Source: Hedera helix
Lineage: Eukaryota > Streptophyta > Magnoliopsida > Apiales > Araliaceae
NCBI GenBank assembly: GCA_947179155.2
Contig: OX359278.1
Coordinates: 25,925,797 to 25,989,796 of the forward strand
Length of the DNA stretch: 64,000 bases
Direction: 5' to 3'
The notes under the pieces are model-generated. The model did no database searches. It was given only the letters and a program-made list of their open reading frames with translations, and was not told where the DNA came from. A program made the position numbers and the translations under genes. Below are positions 55,497 to 64,000 of the stretch, piece by piece; position 1 is the stretch's first letter; each line of letters begins with the position of its first letter.

Positions 55497-56160
55497 GATG
55501 GTGTTGTTGGTTAGGGTTTTGGATAGTGCACGGTGCTAAGGCGAGGGACAATGGTATTGATGGGGGTGGCATTGGGATGGTGGTGATGGTTGTGGTGGTA
55601 CTTTTAGGTGATGAACAGGTGACTTATGAGGGTGACGTCCAGTGGTAGACGTGTTCATCATATGATGAACAAAGTATACTTTTTTAAATAAAAAATGAAC
55701 AAGAATTTGCAATTCTTTTCCCTTTATTTATTGAATTTTAATTTAAACCTTTTCCTTTTAATTTGATATAAACTTTGAATTTTAGTCTTTCTTTATATAA
55801 TATAACAATAACTATTATAATAGTCAGTTAATAATAATCGATAATTTTTAAAATTTAAAATAATAATTATATTTCAAAATTAAAAATAATAATTAATGTT
55901 GAATTTTTTTTGTTATTTTTCAAAAAAAAAATCTAATTCAAATCTTTTTATTTTTAAAAAAAAATTGAGTTAGTTTTAAAAATTTATTTTATCTTTTTTC
56001 TGTTTGTTTTTATTTTACTTTCTACGTTTATATTTTTATATTTAAAGTTTAAATTTGTAAGCTCTAATATTGATAATACTGATAATATTGTGAAAGACAA
56101 ATTTGTCCTTAACAAGATGGATCGGATCGAAATTTGGACGGATTTTAGTAAAATTTGATA
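55497..56160. other. No gene recognised
   Basis: The flank of the retroelement nest begins with a GGTGGTG-rich stretch (about 55497-55640) and then turns AT-rich. No coding region could be supported. Confidence 0.55.
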
Positions 56161-56242
56161 AAAATGACAAAATTGACATTAATTTGCCACTTTAGGGACC
56201 CAATTGACAAAAAATGAACTTTGTTGACGATTTTGACATTCG

Positions 56243-56482
56243 GTGTCAACTTCGAAGAACAGAAGTGTCATTCAACTAATTGAAAAACTTAAAATTCTAT
56301 CAATCGATGACTCTGAACTATTGCCATTAAAATCAAACTTTGAAACCAAAACCAAATCGACCAATAAATCGGTTTTCACAACCATCACATTAATTCACCC
56401 AAAATCACATAACTCTAATCTTTTAAAAAATGTGAAAAAATTTGGCGTCGACAAACATAAAAAGAACAAAATAAATAAATAA
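56243..56482 (+). other. Short ORF of unknown status, conserved in both duplicate units
   Basis: A 79-codon frame in the 3' flank of HIPP gene A; its counterpart is 59854-60045. Both read DSELLPLKSNFETK … LIHPKSHNS … VKKF.VDK, with amino-acid and nucleotide differences but no stop in the shared part. The upstream half is disrupted in unit B. It may be a fragment of an unrelated gene or chance. I recognise no family. Confidence 0.25.
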
Positions 56483-57028
56483 AAAATCATTATGCCACCG
56501 TAACCATTGGTCTAACAAAATTTTTATTTAGTTTTAATGATGTGCATGATTTATAAAAACTAAGAGTCTTGTTAGGTTCACCGAAAATTATGTTGTTTTT
56601 GAACAATTAGACGTAATATTATGATTCATAAATAATTATAATTTTTCTCATTGTATCTAAACTGTCGAAAAGTAAACATATTTTTGTAGAATTATATACT
56701 ATATTTCCTTAAATTAATGACTTCATAAGTTATAGACATACAATGCTCACAAGCGAACCCATAATTACAGAGAGATCTGGGGAGAACATGTATAAAAAAT
56801 GATTTTTTTTCTTAATGGAACTTCCATTGATAAAAAAAATGATATGCTACACAATTTCTGTCAAAAACCATTTGGCCACTAACTTCATTATTATAATTCC
56901 TTACCAATATTATAAAGTTCTTATGTATATTTTCAGAAGAACCCAACATACACCCAACAATATGGGACTAATACTTTTACAAATTAACACAGAAAATGAA
57001 AAGCCATGACAATGACTTTGCACCACCC

Positions 57029-59398
57029 TTACATGATTGTGCATCCTTGCGAATTTCCGCCATAACCATACTCGTACCTATACTCATATTCGTATTCATA
57101 CCCATATCCACAACGTGGGCGTGGACGTCGGCGTAGGCATGGGCATGGGCATGGGCATGTGCATGGGCATGGCCATGGCAGTGGCACTGGCAGTGGCAGT
57201 AGCACTAGCGGTAGCTTTGGAGGTGGAGGTACTGGAGGTGGAGGTGGAGGTGGGGGCACAGTTGCCTTGATCTCAATACTCTTGATTACCTTCCGGCCCT
57301 TGCAACAAAGCTCGTCACGCATTTTCTCTGGGCTGCAGCATACTGCAGTGATCGTCACCGTATTTTGCTTCACATCATATGCCTGGTCTCTTATTTCTTT
57401 TGTCCCAAAAAATTAACGCCCCATACAATTAACTCAGCTCTCATCCAATAAAACAAAAGTAAAAAATCCAAACCACTAGTGTAATGACAAAATATGTACG
57501 TACAAATTTACATAAATGAAATGATAGCCCATAAATAAGAATAATGCTACAGCACCCAAATATTTTACAACACACGCATTTTCGAATAATATGAGAATAA
57601 AATTTTTGTGCGCCGATGATTTGTCGCTTAAATAAGTGCCCCTGGAGTTAAAAACATTTATGGAGCGTATTATAGAAGTCCCCAGAAAAAGTCATTGGAT
57701 ATAGAAAGCAAAACCAAAAGTGAAAAATAAAATACCTCCCCCACTTCGAAAAATATAAGGGAAAAGGGCATATGCTTAAGGCTGAAAATGAACCCGAGTT
57801 GGCGAGTGGTTCAAATGCCGTTCGAGATCAACTCAAAAAATTCGAGCGAGTCTTGGATTCGATACTTAAACAAGTCGAATTCAAATCCATTTTGATAATC
57901 AGACACTTATACAAGCCGAATATGAGACGCATACTATTCATTCAGTTAGAGTATCAAATTTTTCTTACTTCTCTGATCTATACTCGATACAAGTTAATTG
58001 ATCTGTACTCGTATACGTATCGAGTATACTCCGTTTATTTAATATATATTATTTAATAATCAAATTTTCCACATGCTTTTAGAGGTGATAGCTTTTATGT
58101 TTCTCATGTATGTTCATTACTTGATTCAAGAGTGATAATATTATCTTAATTTTTTTAACAAATCTCGAGATCTTATTTGAAGTATTTAAATTTAAATTAT
58201 TTCAACTAGTTGATTGAGTTAATTTTATCTACACTATCATAATAAAAATGATTCAATTATAATTCATGTATGTTTTAAATATTGTGAGTAGTTTGACTAA
58301 AAAGTGAGTCAAATCAAGTCAAACTCAAGTACAATAAAATAAATCGAATTCGAATCTGAGCAATGATTGTAAAATTGTATTCAAATCTAAGTACAAATTC
58401 GAGTAGAATCTGACCAATGTACTGTACGACTTGACTTGGAATTATTTTCACCTCAAAATATATGGTTTACCACAATCAAATTTGGTTTGATCTGGCTTGA
58501 AACATTTGGTAATAAAATAATGAAATTAATATAGGTAATGTCATTAATGAAAATGATGAAACGACAAAGATAATAATAATGAATGAGTGTATTTATAACT
58601 AAGTTTGGATACGGTAAGTCACATATTCTCGAATCCCCAAGTATAAACAATAATGATTAAGATATTTTTAAATTCAAATTCGATATTAATTATTTTAGTT
58701 TTAGATAATAAAATTATAAAAATTGTAAACTATCTAAATGTACAAATAATTACAAGATTTGATTGTTTCTTGTAATTAAAAGAATCACATTTATTTTGAA
58801 TTTAAAAATATTTTAAATTGAGTTTGAAAAGTCAAATTTGATTTTATATTTTAAAAGGAAGGGGCTACTGCGTACTACTTATTTGTTTATGGCTTGACAA
58901 GTGTTTAGTGCGTTTGGAGATCCAAACGTTGTTGAGAACCTTCTTATTCTATAAACAATTTTATTTAAGTACTATTTATTTAACTCACAAACGTACTATT
59001 TAGAGTTTAAATGCACCGGACAAAAATTATAACGTGCATTTTGACTTTCAAATATAAAAAATGTTATCGCAACAAATGTTGTAAACGTTGGTATGGGATA
59101 TACTCTTAATACATAAACTAGGTGCACGGAAATAGGTAAAACAGTTAAGGGACTCGCGAGGAAATTTGCAAAGTAATTTCTTGACCTTCTTGAAGCAGTT
59201 AGAACACGCAAAGTCTTTCATCGGAACCAGAACCATTACAGTCTACAATTTTAAAAATAAAAAACGTAAATGATCAAAGAGAAAAACAGAAAGCCAACTT
59301 GTAAAAACGATATCGTTATCAAAGGGAATGAATAAATAAATCGATACAATCTTGAGATTGCCAAGAGGAGATGATAATTTGTATACCTTCTCAGCCAT
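57029..59398 (-). CDS. HMA-domain isoprenylated plant protein (HIPP / Pi21-like), copy A
   Basis: Three exons on the minus strand: 59387-59398 (MAEK), 59158-59242 and 57029-57396, giving 154 residues. Exon 2 carries the heavy-metal-associated motif CSNC and KKVKKLLCKFP. Exon 3 carries IRDQAYDVKQNTVTIT, the second HMA strand, then a proline-rich run, Pro-Cys repeats, a Tyr/Gly/Glu segment and the CaaX box CTIM (farnesylation type). Proteins of this family bind metal through CxxC and attach to membranes; rice Pi21 relatives affect disease resistance. Intron 1 is GT-AG. Intron 2 (1761 bp) needs a GC donor (GCGAGT) to keep frame. The tail has lost conserved blocks seen in copy B. Expression is unproven. 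Confidence 0.75.
57112..57262 (-). repeat. Hexanucleotide and trinucleotide repeats in the copy A tail
   Basis: GGGCAT units at about 57137-57174 and GGTGGA/GGTGG units at about 57221-57258 (+ strand) encode Pro-Cys and Pro-Pro runs in exon 3 of copy A. They lie where copy B encodes PNPTSDPPK-type repeats and Cys/Gly/Tyr blocks, so slippage has rebuilt this part of the protein. Confidence 0.85.
57770..58440. repeat. Degenerate repeat in intron 2 of copy A
   Basis: A stretch rich in TCGA, GACTC and GAGTC words with partial inverted symmetry (GAGATCAACTC … GAATCTGA … GACTTGACTTGG). A homologous stretch lies at about 61480-62160 in copy B. It looks like an old short transposon of the TCGAG-rich type that was present before the duplication. 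No ends or target duplication could be fixed. Confidence 0.45.
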
Positions 59399-60570
59399 AG
59401 ATGTGAATTCGGAGTGATCAGATCGGTAATTCACAGGTTACAAGTGAGGTGAGAGAAAATGAGTGACAGAACACTATGGAGTTAGTTTGCTTAAGAGAGG
59501 GGTGTCTAAATTACGCCGAATAAAAGGCATTTTAGGAGTACAATATAATTTTATTGTTAATTTAATAATCTAACCGTAGGAATATAATTAACATGTAAAA
59601 ATATGAAATTACTTAAAATTTCGTTTAATTTGAAATTTTGCATCGCAATTTTATAATAATAAAAATTATTAAAATTTGAACTATCAAAATATATACTTAT
59701 ATATAAATTATTTATACTATTTGAGAAAATGACAAAATTGACCCTAATTTATCACTTTAGGGACCTAGTTGACGAAATATGAATTTTAGAAACGTCAACT
59801 TGGAAGGACAGAAGTGTCATTCAACTAATTAAAATTTTTAAAATTCAGATATATTGGTACATCTATTTAAAACAATACCAACTGATGACTCTGAACTATT
59901 ACCATTAAAATCAAACTTTGAAACCAAATCGAAAAACAAGTCGGTCTTCACAAACATCACATTAATTCACCCAAAATCACATAACTCTAAATCTTTTAAA
60001 ATTGTGAAAAAATTCAGTGTCGACAAATATAAAGGAACAAAATAAATAAATAAAAATTCATTATTTTTTATATAATTTTAATGTTGTGCATGATTTATAA
60101 AAACTAAAAGTCTTGTTAGGCTCACCGAAAAGTATGTTGTTTTTTTAACAATTAGACTTAGTAGCATGACTCATAAATAATTATAATTTTTATCATTGTA
60201 TTTAAACTATTGAAAAGTAAACATATTTTGTAGAATTATATATACTATATTTCCTAAAATTAATTACTTCATAAGTTATAGACACGCAATGCTCACAAGT
60301 GAACCCATAATTACACAGAGAGATATAGGGAACATGCATAAAAAAATGATTTTTTTTCTTAATGGAACTTCCATTGATAAGAAAAAATGATATGCTACAC
60401 AATTTCTGTCAAAAATCGTTTGGCCACTAACTTCATTATTATAATTTCTTTCCAATATTATAAAGTTCTTATGTATAAATTACAGAAGAACCCAACATAC
60501 ACCCAAAAATAAGGGACTAATACTTTTACAAACACAGAAAATGAAAGTTCATAACCACTTTGCACCACCC

Positions 60571-63427
60571 TTACATGATTGTGCATCCTTGCGGATTTTC
60601 TTCACTGAAATAATTACTAACACAACAACTTTTATTTCCCCTATAACCATACCTATATCTATATCCATATTCGTATTCGTACCCATATCTATCATAACAT
60701 GGATCTGACAATGGTGGCACAATTGGCACTAGTCTTCCATATCCATGGTAACATGGGCCCCCACCGTAACCTTCATAGCATAGCCCACAACATACCCCAC
60801 GCGGGTAAGTTGGCGTAGGTGGAGACGGGTTCGGGGATGGCGTCGGGTCAGGGGTAGGATTCTTTGGTTCGTCAACTTTCGGAGGGTCAGAGGTAGGATT
60901 CTTTGGTTCGTCAACTTTAACTTTCGGAGCGTCTTTAGTGGGCTTTTGGGGTTCCTTGATCTCAATACTCTTGATTACCTTCCGGCCCTTGCAACAAAGC
61001 TTGTCACGCATTTTCTCTGGGTTGCAGCATATTACGGTGATCGTCACCGTATTTTGCTTCACATCATATTCCTGGTCTCTTATATCTTTTGTCCAAAAAA
61101 AATTGACGCCCCAAGCAATTAACTCAGCTCTCATCCAATAAAACAAAAGTAAAAAACCAAATCACTAGTGCAAAAAATATGTACGTACAAATTTACATAA
61201 ATGAAATGATAGCCCTTAAATAAGAATAATGCTACAGCACCCGAATATTTTACAACACATGCGTTTTCGAATAATATGAGAGTAAAATTTTTGTACGCCG
61301 ATGATTTTTCCCATAAAGAAGTTCCCCTGGAGTTCAAATTATTTATGGAGAAGTCCCTAGAAAAAGCCATTGGATATAGAAAGCAAAAAGAAAAGTAAAA
61401 AATTAAACAAAAAAGCATTAAAAAATTATATAAAAAAAATACCTCCCATACCTCAAAAAATATAAGGGAAAGGGGAATATTAAAGGCTGAAAATAAACTC
61501 GAGGGGTTTGAATCCCGTTTGAGATCAACTTAAAAAATTCGAGCGAGTCTCGGATTTAATATTTAAACGAGTAGGATTCAAATCTATTTTGATACTCGAA
61601 CACTTATACGAGTCGAATATGAGCTGCATACTATTCGCTCAGTTAGAGTATCGATTTTTTCTTACTTCATCCATACTCAATACAAGTTTGTTGATCTGTT
61701 CTTGTATATGTATTGAGTATACTCAATTTGTTTAATATATATTATTTAATAATTAAATTATCCACATGCTTTTAGAAGTGGTAGTTTTTATGTTTTTCGT
61801 ATATTCATTACTTGATTCAAGAGTGATAATATTATCTTAATTTTTTTTTAAATCTTGAGATCTAATTTGAAGTATTTAAATTTAAATTATTTCAACTAGT
61901 TGACTGAGTTAATTTTATCTATATTATCATAATAAAAATGATTCAATTCTAATTTGTGTATGTCACAAATGCTCGCTAGTAACTCGACTGAAATGCGAGT
62001 CAAGTCAAGTCGAACTCAAGTACAATAAAACAAATTGAATTCAAATCTGAGCAAAGATTGCAGAATTTTATCCAAATCTGAGTACGAATTCGAGTACCTT
62101 AAAAAATATTTGAGTATAATCTAATCAAGGTACCGTCTGACTCGACTTGAAATCATTTTCACCTCTAAATATGTGGCTTTACCACAGCCAAACTTGGTTT
62201 TATCTGGCTTGAAACATTGTAGTATTTGGTAATAAAATAATGAAATTAATGTATGTAATGTCATTAATGAAAATGATGAAACGACAAAGATAACATTAAT
62301 GAATGAGTGTATCTATAACCAAGTTTAACTATGGCATGTCACATATTCTCGAATCCCCAAATTAATATAATCAATATTGATTTTTAAAAACAAAATAATT
62401 TAAAATATTTTCAAATTCAAATTTGATATTAATTATTTTAGTTTTAGATAATAAAATTATGAAAATTGTAAATTATTCATATGTACAACTAATTACAATA
62501 TTTAATTGTTTCCAACGATTAAATAAATCACATATATTTTAAATTTAAAAATATTTTAAATTGACTTTAAAAAATCAAATTTGATCTTATATTTTAAAAG
62601 GGAGGGACTACTACTTACTACTTATTTGTTTATGGCTTGTGAAGTGTTTAATGTGTTTGGAGATTTCAAACTTCCTTGAGAACCTCCTTATTCTACAAAT
62701 AATTTATTTTAAATATAATTTATTTAAGTCACAAACGTACTGTTTGGGATTTGAACGCATCGAACAAAAATTATTACGTGCATTAAGACTTTGAAACATA
62801 AAAAATGTTATAGCAAACAAACATAATATGAGATTATTTTAAGTTATTTCATGAATAATCTCATAAAAAACGAACATGTAATTAGGACTATTTAATTTTA
62901 AGATTAATAGTCTTAAAATTATAATCACATCAATTATAATTCTGAGATTATAATTCTCACAAATAAACATGACTTTAATAAATAAAATATATAGGTGCAC
63001 GGAAATAAGTAAAGCAGTTAAGGGACTCACGAGGAAATTTGCAAAGTACTTTCTTAACCTTCTTGTAGCAGCAAGAACACGCCAAATCTATCTTCAGAAC
63101 CAGAACCATTACCGTCACCTATTGAATAAAATTTGTGGGTACATATTTACATAGCAGAAAGAATTTATAAATCAGTACGATCAAATCTATATGACTTTTT
63201 TTATCACCAGATTACAGTTTTAACATAATTCGATTAGATTATAATTCTAATATTTTTCAGCCTACAATTTCATAAAATAAAAAATAAAAAAAACATAAAT
63301 GATCAAAGCGAAAAACAGAAAGCCAACTTGTAAAAACGAAATCGTTATCAAAGGAAATGAATAAATAAATCGATACAATCTTGAGATTGCCAAGAGGAGA
63401 TGATAATGTGTATACCTTCTCAGCCAT
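60571..63427 (-). CDS. HMA-domain isoprenylated plant protein (HIPP / Pi21-like), copy B
   Basis: Three exons on the minus strand: 63416-63427 (MAEK), 63031-63118 and 60571-61085, giving 204 residues. Exon 2 encodes VTVMVLVLKIDLACSCCYKK with the metal-binding CxxC. Exon 3 starts IRDQEYDVKQNTVTIT and continues the HMA fold to IKSIEIKE. It then has Lys/Pro/Asp repeats, a YPRGVCCGLCYEGYGGGPC block, a Tyr/Gly/Glu run and the CaaX box CTIM. Both introns are canonical (GTATAC…AG; GTGAGT…AG with CAAAAG acceptor). This copy keeps the full tail pattern and is the better candidate for a working gene. An in-frame ATG 12 codons upstream exists, but the family starts at MAEK. Confidence 0.85.
63119..63264 (-). 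other. Extra about 145 bp in intron 1 of copy B
   Basis: Relative to copy A (intron 144 bp), intron 1 of copy B is 297 bp. The extra segment includes the splice acceptor used by exon 2. Copy A splices into ACTGTAATG and lacks the Val codon that begins exon 2 in copy B. It could be an insertion in B or a deletion in A. Confidence 0.6.
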
Positions 63428-63706
63428 AGATGTGAATTCGGAGTGATCAGATCGGTAATTCACAGGTTACAAGTGAGGTGAGAGAAAATGAGTGACAGAA
63501 CACTATGGAGTTAGTTTGCTTAAGAGAGGGGTGTCTAAATTACGCCGAATAAAAGGCATTTTAAGTTACTTTCAGTAAAATATCATTTAATTCTCAATTT
63601 AATAATTTAACTGTACAAATTTATTAACATGTAAAAATATAATACTATGAACTATCAAAATATATATTAATATATAAATTATTTATACTATTATACTGCA
63701 GACAGA

Positions 63707-63756
63707 CGCACCAAATGACGTGAAATATCTTCGCACCAAATGACGTGAAATATCTT
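63707..63756 (-). promoter_or_regulatory. Two tandem 25-bp repeats with TGACGTGA, upstream of copy B
   Basis: Two perfect adjacent 25-bp copies lie 280-330 bp upstream of the copy B start codon. Each contains CCAAATGACGTGAAATATC; the TGACGTGA / TCACGTCA core is an ACGT element of the type bound by plant bZIP (TGA/ABF-like) factors. It lies outside the duplicated unit and is absent before copy A. Binding is inference. Confidence 0.7.
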
Positions 63757-64000
63757 CGCATAATACATGAAGTTGTTTGGTATACGTCAAGATGGTTTTC
63801 TATTGAAAAAGAAAACTAAAAGAATCGGCAATTGAATGGTCGTGGTGTCCTTTTTTATTATTGTATTCGATCTCAATTTATAAATATATTATTAAATTAA
63901 TTTTTCTTATAATCATATTATTGTACTAAATTTTTTTTACAAAACTTAAAATTTTTGTCAAAGACTGTTAACCATTTAACAGAAAAATAACGTAGCAATA
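63757..64000. other. No feature recognised
   Basis: AT-rich sequence to the window end, presumably further upstream region of copy B. Confidence 0.5.

Larger units (their letters stand above)
56160..59718 (-). repeat. Tandem duplication, unit A (HIPP gene A)
   Basis: It aligns over its whole length with unit B. Its start near 56160 (AATGACAAAATTGAC) matches 59724, and its end (CTATCAAAATATATA … TTTATACTAT, to 59718) matches the end of unit B near 63693. The copies share exon positions, the intron-2 repeat and 3' flank but differ by many small indels, so the duplication is not recent. Confidence 0.85.
59719..63693 (-). repeat. Tandem duplication, unit B (HIPP gene B)
   Basis: Second unit of the duplication (3.97 kb against 3.56 kb). 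Extra length comes from a longer intron 1, a longer exon 3 and several intron-2 insertions. The upstream sequence of gene B beyond 63693 is not part of the repeat, so its distal promoter differs from that of gene A. Confidence 0.85.

Noticed and set aside
57037..57416. Plus-strand frames encoding Val/Gly/Met-rich repeats
   Set aside because: They are antisense shadows of the minus-strand HIPP exon 3 and its hexanucleotide repeats.
63018..63030. Alternative intron-2 donors downstream (for example before GTGCACC) for the HIPP genes
   Set aside because: They would add about nine residues to a tightly conserved HMA linker; the GTGAGT donor at 63025-63030 fits both frame and family.
63428..63463. 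Upstream in-frame ATG adding 12 residues to HIPP copy B (and the same in copy A)
   Set aside because: The family begins at MAEK just before intron 1; the upstream codons are shared only because the units were duplicated.

Overview
The window is repeat-rich nuclear DNA from a flowering plant, most likely a eudicot. The evidence is Ty3-gypsy chromoviruses and Sirevirus-type Ty1-copia elements primed by initiator tRNA-Met, a CACTA-like terminus, intron-bearing plant gene fragments, and a pair of plant-specific HMA-domain genes with CaaX ends. An asterid source is a weak guess from the HMA genes. No bacterial-style operon, rRNA, tRNA or CRISPR array is present.

Layout. 1-8260: 3' part of a Tekay/Del-like chromovirus on the + strand; its gag-pol-chromodomain frame is broken by three stops and is followed by a 3.88 kb LTR. 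8261-11480: old sequence with a CACTA ORF1-like remnant. About 11480-14938: LTR, PBS and degenerate gag/protease of a Sirevirus, cut by a CACTA-like end at 14939. 14939-34837: a mosaic holding minus-strand pseudogene exons of ribosomal protein S19 and of a TOPLESS-related co-repressor. Two elements have landed in it: a complete 11.5 kb Sirevirus-like element (17086-28623, TSD GATTA) that carries only an env-like ORF, and a 2.8 kb chromovirus deletion derivative (29416-32237, TSD GAATC).

34838-55496 is a three-level nest. A minus-strand Tekay-like element (truncated gag, extra coiled-coil leader ORF, PBS, LTR 36516-55496) has an 11 kb minus-strand Sirevirus (43580-54610) in its LTR. A second chromovirus, now a solo LTR (39422-43575), sits exactly at the edge of that Sirevirus. 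The target-site duplications fix the order of events.

56160-63693: a tandem duplication holding two three-exon minus-strand HMA/isoprenylated (HIPP, Pi21-like) genes. These are the only plausible functional host genes here. One copy uses a GC-AG intron and has a rebuilt Pro/Cys-rich tail. The other has a tandem TGACGTGA element upstream.

The most unusual signal is a short palindromic motif, ATCGTAGAG/CTCTACGAT. It recurs in LTRs, untranslated regions and even the coding linker of three different Sirevirus-like elements, and is amplified as an array inside an unrelated chromovirus LTR. The second is a young, nearly intact Sirevirus-like element with no gag-pol. All comparisons were made by eye.
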